Shown: positions 28,355 to 37,235 of the stretch, one piece after another
How positions within the stretch are numbered: the stretch's first letter is position 1
How the letters are laid out: every line of letters begins with the position of its first letter
NCBI GenBank assembly: GCA_964592645.1
Contig: CAZQFV010000010.1
Coordinates: 67,074 to 131,073, forward strand
Direction: 5' to 3'
From: CAZQFV01 sp964592645
GTDB taxonomy: Bacteria; Chloroflexota; Chloroflexia; DTKN01
DNA: 64,000 nucleotides
The notes under the pieces: generated by a model
What the model was told of the DNA's origin: nothing
The model's input: the letters and a program-made list of their open reading frames with translations, nothing else
Database searches by the model: none
Program-made: the position numbers and the translations under genes

Positions 28355-29590
28355 CTAACCTCGTCCTGCCACCGACCCGTATAGCTCGCGGGTCTTTTGT
28401 GCCACCTCTTCCCACCGGAACGCCTGTCCCAACCGGGCCGCCCCCTCCCCCAGGGTGGCCCGCCGGCCGGCATCCCCCAGCAGCGCCGAGATCGCCTCTG
28501 CCAACGCCGGGACATCGCCCGCCGGCACCAGCGCGGCGCTTTCCCCATCGACCAGCGTCGGCCGGCCGGCCCCCAGGGAGACCTCGGCCGGACTCGACGG
28601 CCCGGTGGTCAACACCGGGCAGCCCAGCGCCAACGCCGCCACCAGGCTGCTGCGGCGGAACGAGGCCCCGTCGCGGAAAGGCAGCACCACCAGGTCGCAG
28701 GCCCGCAGGGCGGCCGCGGCCTCGCCCTCGGGCAAGGACCCGGTCCAGTGCACGCGCTCGGCCAGCCCCAGGCGCGCAACCTCCGCCCGCAGCGCCGCGG
28801 CAAAGGGAGCGTTGCCCGGATCGCTCGCCCCGGTGCCCCCGCCGACAAAGAGCAGACGGGCCCCCGGCAGAGCGGCGGCCACAGCCCGCACCAACAGGTC
28901 GGCCCCCTTGCTGGGGTGCAGCAGCCCAAAGTGGCCCAGCAGTGGCTCCTTTCCCACCCCCAGGCGGGCCCGCCATTGCTCTCCGACGCCGCGGGGCGTG
29001 TCCGTGGGCAGGCTGCTGCCGAGCGGGATCAGCGCCACGGGCCGGCGCAGGGCGCCCGGCGGCAGGGGGCGCAGGAGCGGGGCGCCGTCCGGCGCCACCA
29101 GCAGACCGCCCCGGCCGGCGGTGAGCCGCGCCAGGTCGGCCCCGTTGGTCACCACCACGGCATCGGCGCGGCGCAGCAGATGGGCCACCACGGCCTGGCG
29201 CAGCCGGCCGGCCTTGGGGCACAGATAGGGCAGGCGCAGGTCGTGCATGGTCACGACCAGGCGCGGGGGAGCGGGCAGGCGGCGCAGCAGGTCGGGCAAG
29301 AAGTGGACCGCCGGGTGCATGCGGTAGGCCCCGGCCTGGTACTGTAGGTGGACGATTTCCACGGGGTGCCGGCGCAGGAAACGGCGGACCTGCAGCAGGC
29401 TGCCCCAGCCCCAGCGGCGCACCAGGGGCAAGACCTCCAGGGGGTCGCCGGGCAGCCCGCCGGCGCGGACCGAGGTGAGCACGGCGGCCGGCTCCCCCTG
29501 CTGGCGCAGCGCCAGCGCCAGGCGGCGGGTGTAGTCGCCGATGCCGCCGGCCATGGGAGGGTACTCCGCGCTCACGAGGACAACCGCCAT
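28355..29590 (-). CDS. GT4-family glycosyltransferase
   Basis: A 411-residue GT-B enzyme. The N-terminal nucleotide-free domain begins with SAEYPPMAGGIGDYTRRL, the Gly-rich acceptor loop of GT4 enzymes. The C-terminal domain has GHFGLLHPSKGADLLVRA and a donor-site segment rich in small residues (PFRDGASFRRSSLVAALA), where a Glu-x7-Glu motif would normally sit. Here the usual EGFG/E element is changed to FRRSS, a variant found in some GT4 subfamilies. It probably adds a sugar to a cell-surface glycan. It is the last gene of a minus-strand block, after rph, at a 64 bp gap. Confidence 0.78.
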   Translation of the reverse strand: MAVVLVSAEYPPMAGGIGDYTRRLALALRQQGEPAAVLTSVRAGGLPGDPLEVLPLVRRWGWGSLLQVRRFLRRHPVEIVHLQYQAGAYRMHPAVHFLPDLLRRLPAPPRLVVTMHDLRLPYLCPKAGRLRQAVVAHLLRRADAVVVTNGADLARLTAGRGGLLVAPDGAPLLRPLPPGALRRPVALIPLGSSLPTDTPRGVGEQWRARLGVGKEPLLGHFGLLHPSKGADLLVRAVAAALPGARLLFVGGGTGASDPGNAPFAAALRAEVARLGLAERVHWTGSLPEGEAAAALRACDLVVLPFRDGASFRRSSLVAALALGCPVLTTGPSSPAEVSLGAGRPTLVDGESAALVPAGDVPALAEAISALLGDAGRRATLGEGAARLGQAFRWEEVAQKTRELYGSVAGRG

Positions 29591-29654
29591 CGCTGCTCCC
29601 GCGCACCCCCAAGGTAACCAGGGACCCGAAGAAACGCAGGTCGACTACCACCGA

Positions 29655-30392
29655 CTACGGTGCCAGCGAGTCCAACCCCAGCGCCGCCCGCTGGGCCCGG
29701 AACAGCTCCTCCAGCCCCCGGCGAGCGACCTTCAGCATCCCTTCCAGGCGCTCCTGGGAAAAGGGCTCCCCCTCCGCCGTGCCCTGGATCTCGACGAAGC
29801 GGTCCTGATCGGTCATCACCACGTTCAGATCGACCTCGGCCGCGGCGTCCTCGCCATAGGTCAGGTCCAGCAGCACTTCATCGCCCACCAACCCGACGCT
29901 GACCGCCGCCACGGCCCAGCGGATCGGCATCCGCTCGATGCGCCGCTCGACCAACATGCGCTGTAGAGCCCGGTAGAGGGCCACGTAGGCACCGGTGATC
30001 GCCGCGGTGCGCGTGCCGCCGTCGGCTTGTAGCACGTCGCAGTCCAGGAGGATGGTATGCTCCCCTATGAGCTGCAGGTCCACCGCCGCCCGCAAGGAAC
30101 GGCCGATCAGCCGCTGGATCTCCTGGGTGCGCCCACCCAGCGTCGCGCCGCGCTCCCGCCGGGTGCGCTGCGGCGTGGCCCGCGGCAGCATCGAGTACTC
30201 GGCCGTGACCCAGCCCTGCCGGGAAGGGCCGCCGCGCAGCCAGGGGGGCACCTCCTGCTCGACCGTCGCCGTGCAGAGCACCCGCGTCCGGCCGATCTCG
30301 ATCAGCGCCGAGCCCTCGGCAAAGGGGGAATAGTCGGCGGCGATATGCACCGGGCGGATCTGCGCCGCTTCCCGCCCATCGGGACGTGGCAT
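29655..30392 (-). CDS. rph: Ribonuclease PH
   Basis: A 245-residue phosphorolytic 3'-5' exoribonuclease that trims tRNA 3' ends. Family motifs are visible: RPDGREAAQIRPV at the start, GRTRVLCTATVEQEVP, GWVTAEYSMLPRAT, R-x(3)-RS for the substrate site, and LDCDVLQADGGTRTAAITGA for the phosphate and catalytic site. I chose the ATG at 30392 because GGAGG lies 6-7 bases upstream and the RPDGR motif normally starts at residue 3 to 4; the frame stays open further upstream. It is slightly shorter at the C-terminus than some orthologues. An rdgB-like gene, often next to rph, is absent. Confidence 0.92.
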   Translation of the reverse strand: MPRPDGREAAQIRPVHIAADYSPFAEGSALIEIGRTRVLCTATVEQEVPPWLRGGPSRQGWVTAEYSMLPRATPQRTRRERGATLGGRTQEIQRLIGRSLRAAVDLQLIGEHTILLDCDVLQADGGTRTAAITGAYVALYRALQRMLVERRIERMPIRWAVAAVSVGLVGDEVLLDLTYGEDAAAEVDLNVVMTDQDRFVEIQGTAEGEPFSQERLEGMLKVARRGLEELFRAQRAALGLDSLAP

Positions 30393-30438
30393 GGCACCTC
30401 CTCTCCGACGACGAGCAACTCCTGTATCGCCGGCCTGT

Positions 30439-30798
30439 CTACCTGCGCGAGCTCCCGCCGGCAATCCCGATGACCCCGGCGAACATCGTCTCGTACCCCA
30501 TCCCCGAGGCAAAGAGCAACGCCAGTTGCACCAGGGTCGGTTGGTCCAGGTTGCTCTTGGCCCCGTCATAGACCGCCGGAAAGATAACCAGGCCGATGAT
30601 CGCGCTCACCAGGAACTGCGACCACCGGAACCGGTAGCGCTTGCCGGCACGCGCTGCGGCCAGGACGCCGCTGGCCAAGATGCCCAGGACCACCGCGCCG
30701 TACAGCGCCAGCTGCCAGCCGAGCGAGATCTCCTTGGGAAAGATGGCATTGATCCCAGCCCGGGGGCTGAGGTTGAAATAGTCCACAAGCCAACCCAT
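30439..30798 (-). CDS. Small three-helix membrane protein of unknown function
   Basis: 119 residues with three hydrophobic segments: about 26-48 (LGWQLALYGAVVLGILASGV), 57-76 and 88-110. A Lys/Arg-rich loop lies between the first two, and there is a short polar C-terminus. An AGGAGG site precedes the ATG. The size and topology recall holins or small channel-like proteins, but I do not recognise a family. It lies 46 bp upstream of rph on the same strand. Confidence 0.6.
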   Translation of the reverse strand: MGWLVDYFNLSPRAGINAIFPKEISLGWQLALYGAVVLGILASGVLAAARAGKRYRFRWSQFLVSAIIGLVIFPAVYDGAKSNLDQPTLVQLALLFASGMGYETMFAGVIGIAGGSSRR

Positions 30799-30823
30799 GG
30801 GTTCCTCCTACCGATTCCTGCAT

Positions 30824-30887
30824 GGCTCGCCATACTGCCTCGAAGCCGAAATCCGCATGCGCCGACTTTAGCGATCTACACCAAGAA
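30824..30887 (-). repeat. 64 bp dispersed repeat, copy 1
   Basis: This stretch matches 59226-59289 at roughly four of every five positions, with an invariant 11 bp CCTCGAAGCCG core and an invariant GCGCCGACTT block. Both copies lie upstream of a minus-strand gene in the same orientation. It does not look coding. Confidence 0.65.
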
Positions 30888-31158
30888 CGGCAATTTTACC
30901 GCCAAGGGAATCCAGATTCACCACCGAGGGCGCGAGCGCGACGGGGAGAGCAGCGTATCACCCACCCTTTCCCGTCTCGGGCGGCCGCAATGGGAAAAGG
31001 GCAAGCGAACCGCCGAGGATACAGAGAGCTCGGGGAGCATCTCCCGGGCAGAGGCCCTTGCTCGGCGCTCTCTGCGTCCTCGACGATAGATCTCCGTCGG
31101 CGGCCGACCGGTCCGCTCCCGGGCCGCGCGGCGCTTCCGGCCAAGCTCTCGCCGGCGC
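30888..31158. other. Gene-free gap with inverted repeat
   Basis: With copy 1 of the dispersed repeat this forms a gap of about 360 bp between the small membrane protein and the lipoprotein genes. It includes the inverted repeat at 31014-31082. No open frame in it resembles a protein. Confidence 0.4.
31014..31082. repeat. Intergenic inverted repeat
   Basis: Arms CGAGGATACAGAGAGC (31014-31029) and GCTCTCTGCGTCCTCG (31067-31082) are complementary at 14 of 16 positions, with a 37 nt GC-rich loop. Confidence 0.65.
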
Positions 31159-31929
31159 CTACTGCGCCGGGGCGCTCGGTGGAGGCGGTTCGCTCGGCGG
31201 AGCAGGCGGCTCAACCGGCGCGACCGGCGCGGTCGGGGCGGGAGGAGTGTAGGTAGCCGTTGGGGCCGCCTGGCCGCGCTTGAGCTGCTGGCCGCGCACA
31301 TAGAGCAGGACAACGATGACGACTATGACCAGGACCACGATCAGCAGGATGAGCAGCCAGAGCGGGAAGCCCCCGGCGGCGCCGGCGCTGGCGCCGACCT
31401 CGGCCTCCATCGCTTTCGTGGGGTTCTCCCAGACCAGGGCGCCGCCCTCCACCTTGGTGGCGTTGTGGGAGTAGGCCTTGCCCGCCTTGAGGACAAAGGT
31501 GTAAGACCCACCCATGGCGGTGATCGAGGTCACGTCGCCGGCATCGTAGCGGAACTTGACGTGGCCGTTGTCCAACAGCTTGATTTCGGCTTTATTCTCG
31601 AAAGCCGACTCGTTGAGCAAAGCCAGTCCCTTGCCCTCTAAGGTGATCTCGTAGACGACGTCGCCGTTGGACTCCTTGCGCACCTCCATGTGCGCCTTGA
31701 CCCCTTTGGCCGCGGCTTCCTCGGTCGTCTTCTCAAAATCCTGCTCGCTGCCGGTCAGACCTTCCTCGCCGAGCTGGTCGACGGTGCTCTTGGGGAAGGT
31801 GATCAGGCTCTTGACGTACCACTCCTCGTTGGCCTTCAGGGTCACCTCCTGGCGAACGTGGACGCACCCGGCCAAGACGAGCACCAGGCCGATCAGGAAC
31901 GCGATCATGCCGAACCGTTTGCTACGCAT
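31159..31929 (-). CDS. Lipoprotein with C-terminal membrane helix and proline-rich tail
   Basis: 256 residues. The lipobox is LAGC (Cys22) after a clear hydrophobic signal. An extracellular beta-rich region of about 165 residues follows. Its start (VRQEVTLKANEEWYVKSLITFPKS) resembles the LppM-like domain of Gram-positive lipoproteins. A strong transmembrane helix (about 190-215) comes next, then a Pro/Ala-rich cytoplasmic tail of about 40 residues. The protein would thus be held by lipid and by a helix. An AGGAGG site precedes the ATG. It lies 78 bp after the wecA-like gene on the same strand. Function unknown; cell-envelope trafficking is a guess from the resemblance. Confidence 0.7.
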   Translation of the reverse strand: MRSKRFGMIAFLIGLVLVLAGCVHVRQEVTLKANEEWYVKSLITFPKSTVDQLGEEGLTGSEQDFEKTTEEAAAKGVKAHMEVRKESNGDVVYEITLEGKGLALLNESAFENKAEIKLLDNGHVKFRYDAGDVTSITAMGGSYTFVLKAGKAYSHNATKVEGGALVWENPTKAMEAEVGASAGAAGGFPLWLLILLIVVLVIVVIVVLLYVRGQQLKRGQAAPTATYTPPAPTAPVAPVEPPAPPSEPPPPSAPAQ

Positions 31930-32007
31930 CTGGACCTCCTTTTCTCTAGCGAATGCTCCGATACGGGCCGTCCGGCAGCCAAGGCGGCCACCACGGCAGG
32001 CTCCGAC

Positions 32008-33090
32008 CTACTCGGCAGACGGCGTTTCCGGCGGCTTCCAGGCCCGCTCCAGGCGCAGCAGCGCCAGGACGGCCCCCAGGAACACCGCCCCACCGATGCC
32101 ATAGCCCATCACCAAATCCCCGGTGGAGACGGGGCCAGGTCCGCTGCGCAGCACCAGCGTGCTCAGCAGCACGGCGAGCATGCCCACGCCAAAGGCGATC
32201 ACGTAAATGGAGAGGACCGCCTCGCGGCGGGTCAGGCCAAAAGAGACCAGGCGGTGCGAGAGGTGATCCTTGCCCGCGGTGGTCACGGCGATGCGCCGGC
32301 GCAGGCGCGAGAGGGTCACCAGCGTAGTGTCGAAGATGGGCACCGCCAGCACGAGCAGCGGGATCAGCCAGGTGACCAGGTGGGCGTTCCGTGGAAAGGG
32401 CGGGGAGGGAAAGCGCAGCTTGATGCCCAGCGCCGCCAGCATAAAGCCCAGGAAGAGGCTGCCGGCGTCGCCCATAAAGATACTGGCCGGGTTAAAGTTG
32501 TAGCGCAGGAAGCCCAGGCAGGCCCCCAGCAGGGCGGCGGCCATCGCCGAGACCAAGAACTGGCCGCTGCCGGCCGCCAGGAGCAAGAAGAAGCCGGAGG
32601 CCACGGCGGCCACTCCACCCGACAGCCCATCCATGTTGTCCAGGAGGTTCAGCGCGTTGGTGATGCCGACCACCCAGACCACGGTGAGCGTCCAGTTGAG
32701 CCATGTCCAGGGCAGGACCTGGACCGACACGCCGGCCAGGAGCAGGATGCCGGCCGCCAACACCTGCCCCAGCAGCTTGATCAGCGGGCGCAGGCCCCAG
32801 CGGTCGTCCCAGATGCCCATGAACGACATCAGCGAGGCCCCGATGAGGATAGCCACCACCTCGCGCACGTAGTAGCGCGCACCGAAAAAGACCAGTGCCA
32901 GGACAAAGCCGAGGTAGATAGCCACCCCCCCGAGCAAAGGGATCGGCTGGAGGTGGATCTTGCGCGCGCTGGGCCGATCGACCACCCCGGTACGCAGGGC
33001 CACCTGCCGCACCAGCGGCGTCGCCAAGAGCGTCCCGGTCAGCGCGGTGATCAGGATCAGCACAACCCCCGCGGTATCGCTCACCGTCAC
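32008..33090 (-). CDS. Undecaprenyl-phosphate sugar-1-phosphate transferase (WecA/TagO type)
   Basis: A 360-residue polytopic membrane enzyme of the MraY/WecA family with about ten or eleven membrane helices. It has the DD motif in GIWDDRWG, the NALNLLDNMDGLSGG catalytic segment, FMGDAGSLFLG, and a cytoplasmic HLSHRLV (HxxH-type) loop typical of WecA/TagO and not MraY. It would load N-acetylhexosamine-1-phosphate onto undecaprenyl phosphate to begin a wall glycan. The start is GTG and overlaps the stop of the WaaL-TPR gene by 4 bp (GTGA), so translation is probably coupled. An LCP protein, which can transfer such glycans to the wall, is encoded upstream in the same block. Confidence 0.88.
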   Translation of the reverse strand: MTVSDTAGVVLILITALTGTLLATPLVRQVALRTGVVDRPSARKIHLQPIPLLGGVAIYLGFVLALVFFGARYYVREVVAILIGASLMSFMGIWDDRWGLRPLIKLLGQVLAAGILLLAGVSVQVLPWTWLNWTLTVVWVVGITNALNLLDNMDGLSGGVAAVASGFFLLLAAGSGQFLVSAMAAALLGACLGFLRYNFNPASIFMGDAGSLFLGFMLAALGIKLRFPSPPFPRNAHLVTWLIPLLVLAVPIFDTTLVTLSRLRRRIAVTTAGKDHLSHRLVSFGLTRREAVLSIYVIAFGVGMLAVLLSTLVLRSGPGPVSTGDLVMGYGIGGAVFLGAVLALLRLERAWKPPETPSAE

Positions 33091-36000
33091 AGACCGCCCC
33101 GCAGCCTGTCGATCAGCTGCTGCACCGCCGCCTTCTGGGCCTCCGGCGCCACCGCCAGGGCCTGCTGGGCATAGAGCAGCGCCTGGGAGGTGCTCCCCCG
33201 GATCTCGTAGACCTGCGCCAGCCCGTAGAGGGCGGCAAAGTCCTGCGGCATCGTCTCCAGCACCCGCTTGTAGGCCGGCTCGGCCACGTCGTACTCCTTG
33301 GCCGCCAGGGCCAGGCTGCCCAGTAGGCTGTAGACCTTGTAGACCTCGGCCGGCTGGTCGGCCGGCACGTACTGCGCCGCCAGCTTGGCCTCGGACAGGG
33401 CCGCGCCGCTGCGCCCGGCCTGGAAAAAGACGGTGGCCAACTGATAGTGGGCATCATGGTCCTGGGGGTTGTCCCGCGCCCGGATCTCCAGGTCGACCAT
33501 CGCCAGGAAGGTCTGCAACTGCTGGACCTCCTCGGCCTGGTTGTTGGCCTGGGCCATCTCCAGCGCGGACTGCCCCTGCAGCCGGGCCTGGTCGTAGCGG
33601 CCTGTCTTCTCAAAGAGGATGGCCAGGTTCTTGTACGCTTCGAAAGAGGGCTGGATCGTCAGCGCCCGCACATAGGCCCGGATGGCGGCCTCGTTGTCGT
33701 TGCGCAGGATGTGGATGTAGCCCAGCGTCTGCGAAGTATCCAGGATCTGCTTCACCAGCGAATCCCGGGTCGCCTGGGAGAGAACGATGCCCTTCCGATC
33801 CAGGGTCGCCTGGGTGGCGCTGATGACATCGGCATAGGCCAAGGCCAGCGGGTCCAGTTGGCCGGCCTTGGACAAAAAGCTCAGGCGGGCGCTGAGCTGG
33901 CTGTCGGAGATGTAGGTGGGCTTGATAGGGATGCCGGCCGCGTAGGTCACCGCGGCCTCGGCCGGCATGTTGAGCTGCCGGTACAGGTCGCCCAGCACCT
34001 GGTAGGTGTCGGAGAATCGCTCGTCCAGGAAGAGCGAGTACTGCAGCTCGGCCGCGGCCAGCACCAGGTAGCCGCGCTGGAGCTGGTCCTCCCCAAGCAG
34101 CCGCCGCGCCTCCTGGCGATACTGGGCGACGATGGGCAGGTGGGTATCCCAGGACCGCCCGCCGGAGACCAGGTGATGCTCCTCCCAATCGTCCAGCCAG
34201 ACCAGGGCCTGGGGCAAGATCGCCTGCTGCACGGCAGCGTTGCCCACCGCCGTCTGCAAATAGCTCTGGGCCAGGCGGTTGTGCAGGTCGGCGTTGTTGC
34301 CGGTCATCGAGAGGGCCTGCTCGCCAAAGGCGATGCTGCGGGACAGGTACTTGGGGTCTTTGCTCTGGCCATACCAGGCCAGGTACAGGGCGGAGAGGTT
34401 GCGGTAGTGGTCCGTGTTGAGGGGCGAGAGGTCGCGGGCCCGCAGGATGGCCCGTTCGGTGCTGGCGAAATAGGCTTCCTGGGTGGAGCCCGCGGCGCCG
34501 CGCGAGCGGTCGAGGTACAGTTGGGCCAGGGAGAGGTAGAAAAAGTCCTCGTAGGGCACGAGGTTGATGGCCCGGTGCAGGCTTTCCAGGCTCTGCTGGT
34601 CATAGTTGTCGGCCACAGCCATGATGGCGGACTGTCGGGCCTCGTCGGCGATCTTGGCCGCCTCTGCGCGGTAGGCGTCTGCCTGGGCCTCCAGTTGCTT
34701 GGAGGTCCAGAAGAGGATATCCGACCAGAGCGGCTTGAAGTTGACCCGCCCGACAAAGAGCAGGGCCCCGGCGATGACGATGGTATAGGCCAGCGCCCAG
34801 GCCGTAGAGATGCCGGGGGTGCGGCCCCGGCTGCGGCGGCGCCGCCGAGCCGCCTCGGCGGACGACACCCGTTCCTTGTCCTCGGCGGCGGCCGGCGCTT
34901 CCAGGCGGAAGGGCGGCATCAAGGTCAGGGCGACGGCGACGCCGATGGCGATCCACATGTACATGCGCGTGGAGACGATGGGGATGCCGAACAGGGTCTC
35001 CCAGAAGTGCGCCACCCCCAGGCCCAGGAGGGCGATGGCCAACGTCTGGTTCTCGGCATCCGGGGCGCGGACGATCAGCCGGCCCGTCAGCAGGAAAAAG
35101 GCGGCAAAGTAGAACAGGTAGGCCGCCAGGCCCAGCGCCCCCAGGGTCACCAGCTCGTCGATGATCGCGTTGTGCGCCCGGTCCGGGGAGGCGTTGCGCT
35201 TCTCCACGTGGGCCAGCTCCGGCGGGTAGTAGGGGTTGTAGGCCACATGCATAGTTTCGGGCCCATAGCCGATGAGCGTGCGCAGAGGGTGGTGCATGAT
35301 CATGCCCACCGAGCCCGAACCCACCTCGTCGCCGAACCAGATCAGGATGCGCACGCGCCCGGTGCCGCTGGAGGCGTCCAGGATGCGTCCCAGGCGGCCG
35401 AAATAGGGGATGTTGCGCAGCGGCTGGATGCGCGTCTCGACGAACGAGGCCAACTGCGGGTCTTTCATCACCAGGTTGCCCAGGATAGGGGTATGCGGCA
35501 GGTTGAAGATGGCCAGGAAGATCCCGGCCAGGAAAAAGAGGGCCAGGGCCGCGTACAGCAGCTTGCGCGCTCCGCGGCGCCAGGCCAGGGCCAGGAAGAA
35601 GAAAAAGATCATCGCCAGCAGGCCGACCAGCGGGCCGCGGCTCTGAGTGAGGATGATGCAGGTGAGCTGCAGCCCGGCCAGGATCAGGTAGCCGCCAATC
35701 CGGGCCAGGTGGCCCACGCGCCCGCCGGCGCGCGCGCCCAGCAAAACGTAGCACACCAGCCAAAAGATCACCAGCGCCACCAGGTACATCGGCCATTTGA
35801 TGGGATCGGGCCGATCGGGCAGGTACTGCTGGATGATGATAAAGAGGAAGAGGCTCTGCAGGACCACCAGGATGTAGGTGGCATCGGCCCACAGGGCGTC
35901 GCGCCCCCAGGGCCGGCGGGCGTTCTGCCAGCGGCTGAGCAGGCCCAGGGCAAAGAGGCCGGCCAGGTATCCGCCCCAGGCGTAGCCGTTGGTCCGCGTG

Positions 36001-37235
36001 CCGGGGACCAGGAGCAGGGCGGCGGCCCCCAAGACGGCCAGGGCCAGACCCGCCAGGTGGGCGTAGGCCCGCCAACGCTCCGCGATCAGCGTGATCACGG
36101 CATAGACCAGGGCCGGCACGGACACCGTCAGCACGGCCGTGCCGGCGAAAAAGAGCAGGCCGGTCGTGAAGCCCTGCCACAGATGGGCCTCCGAGAGCGC
36201 GGCCGCCGTCTGCTGCTGCTCCTGCAGCGAGATCTGTGCCACGATCGAAATCGGGACATAGATCAACACCAAGAGCAAAACCAGGCCGAGGCCGGCGATC
36301 AGCAGGCCGGTATAGGTGGAGCCAAGGATGCGACTGCGCTGGCCCGGCGTCTCCTCCGGCTTGGGGCTGTGCCGCGCGTCGCGCCAGGCCGAGACCAGGC
36401 GATACATCGTCAGGGGCAGGATCATGATCAGGTAGGCGGCGATAAAGATGGCGTTGCCCATGGTCGAGGCCACGCGGGACTCCACGTTGCCCATCCAGGG
36501 CAGCGGGTCGATGCCGAACTTTTGCACCACACCGTACAGGGCGGCGGGGATGCTGGAAAGCAGGATCACCGTGAACAGGCGGTTCAGTTGCTCGCGCCCG
36601 CGCAGGTTAAAGGCCAACAGGAAAAAGAGCCCGATGTAGGCAACCACGGTGAGGGTGCCCTGCTGACGGACATAGCCGCCGTAGAGGCTGGCTACGGGAA
36701 AGACCGAGCCGATGGTCGAGATGACGTGCACGGCGATATAGGCCAGGGCGGGGATGACCATGGCCGTCCGCAGCGCCTCCTTCCAACTGCCGCGCAGGGC
36801 ATAGCCGGCGCCCACCAGGGCCAGGCCCAGGGCAAAGAGGATGAGAAAGGTGCCGGCCGCGCCGGAGAGGCCCCAGAAGACGCGCGTCGCGGTCGTCACC
36901 TCCGATGCGCCGACCATCCCGGCCAGCGGATCCTGCCAGGTCTGGAGCTCCAGGGCGAACAGGCCCACCGCCGCCACCGCGCTGACGATGCCGATAATGA
37001 TCACCGCTGTCTTCCACCAGCGCTCCAGCGACAGGCGCTCGCGGTTCTCGTCGAGCGTGCGCACAGCCCAGACGGCCAGCATCAGCGTCACCAGGGTGCG
37101 CAGGATAAGGGCCTTCTGCGGCTCAAAGATGCGGCTGTCCTTGGTATAGATGTTGAAGTAGAGGGTGATCAAGACCACCGCCAGCAGCCAGCCCCCCTCC
37201 AGGATATGGTCCAGCACGCGTCGAAATTTAGTCAC
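33087..37235 (-). CDS. O-antigen ligase-like membrane protein fused to TPR domain
   Basis: A 1382-residue protein. The N-terminal 800 or so residues contain many transmembrane helices and a large loop that match the WaaL/O-antigen ligase-polymerase (Wzy_C) pattern. A soluble region from about 850 to the end is rich in tetratricopeptide repeats (for example KNLAILFEKTGRYDQA and YGLAQVYEIRGSTSQALLYAQQALAV). Such enzymes join or polymerise undecaprenyl-linked glycans outside the membrane; the TPR half may dock partners. Its start overlaps the recN stop by 8 bp and its stop overlaps the wecA-like start by 4 bp. Length is well above the usual 400-800 of the family. Confidence 0.82.
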   Translation of the reverse strand: MTKFRRVLDHILEGGWLLAVVLITLYFNIYTKDSRIFEPQKALILRTLVTLMLAVWAVRTLDENRERLSLERWWKTAVIIIGIVSAVAAVGLFALELQTWQDPLAGMVGASEVTTATRVFWGLSGAAGTFLILFALGLALVGAGYALRGSWKEALRTAMVIPALAYIAVHVISTIGSVFPVASLYGGYVRQQGTLTVVAYIGLFFLLAFNLRGREQLNRLFTVILLSSIPAALYGVVQKFGIDPLPWMGNVESRVASTMGNAIFIAAYLIMILPLTMYRLVSAWRDARHSPKPEETPGQRSRILGSTYTGLLIAGLGLVLLLVLIYVPISIVAQISLQEQQQTAAALSEAHLWQGFTTGLLFFAGTAVLTVSVPALVYAVITLIAERWRAYAHLAGLALAVLGAAALLLVPGTRTNGYAWGGYLAGLFALGLLSRWQNARRPWGRDALWADATYILVVLQSLFLFIIIQQYLPDRPDPIKWPMYLVALVIFWLVCYVLLGARAGGRVGHLARIGGYLILAGLQLTCIILTQSRGPLVGLLAMIFFFFLALAWRRGARKLLYAALALFFLAGIFLAIFNLPHTPILGNLVMKDPQLASFVETRIQPLRNIPYFGRLGRILDASSGTGRVRILIWFGDEVGSGSVGMIMHHPLRTLIGYGPETMHVAYNPYYPPELAHVEKRNASPDRAHNAIIDELVTLGALGLAAYLFYFAAFFLLTGRLIVRAPDAENQTLAIALLGLGVAHFWETLFGIPIVSTRMYMWIAIGVAVALTLMPPFRLEAPAAAEDKERVSSAEAARRRRRSRGRTPGISTAWALAYTIVIAGALLFVGRVNFKPLWSDILFWTSKQLEAQADAYRAEAAKIADEARQSAIMAVADNYDQQSLESLHRAINLVPYEDFFYLSLAQLYLDRSRGAAGSTQEAYFASTERAILRARDLSPLNTDHYRNLSALYLAWYGQSKDPKYLSRSIAFGEQALSMTGNNADLHNRLAQSYLQTAVGNAAVQQAILPQALVWLDDWEEHHLVSGGRSWDTHLPIVAQYRQEARRLLGEDQLQRGYLVLAAAELQYSLFLDERFSDTYQVLGDLYRQLNMPAEAAVTYAAGIPIKPTYISDSQLSARLSFLSKAGQLDPLALAYADVISATQATLDRKGIVLSQATRDSLVKQILDTSQTLGYIHILRNDNEAAIRAYVRALTIQPSFEAYKNLAILFEKTGRYDQARLQGQSALEMAQANNQAEEVQQLQTFLAMVDLEIRARDNPQDHDAHYQLATVFFQAGRSGAALSEAKLAAQYVPADQPAEVYKVYSLLGSLALAAKEYDVAEPAYKRVLETMPQDFAALYGLAQVYEIRGSTSQALLYAQQALAVAPEAQKAAVQQLIDRLRGGL

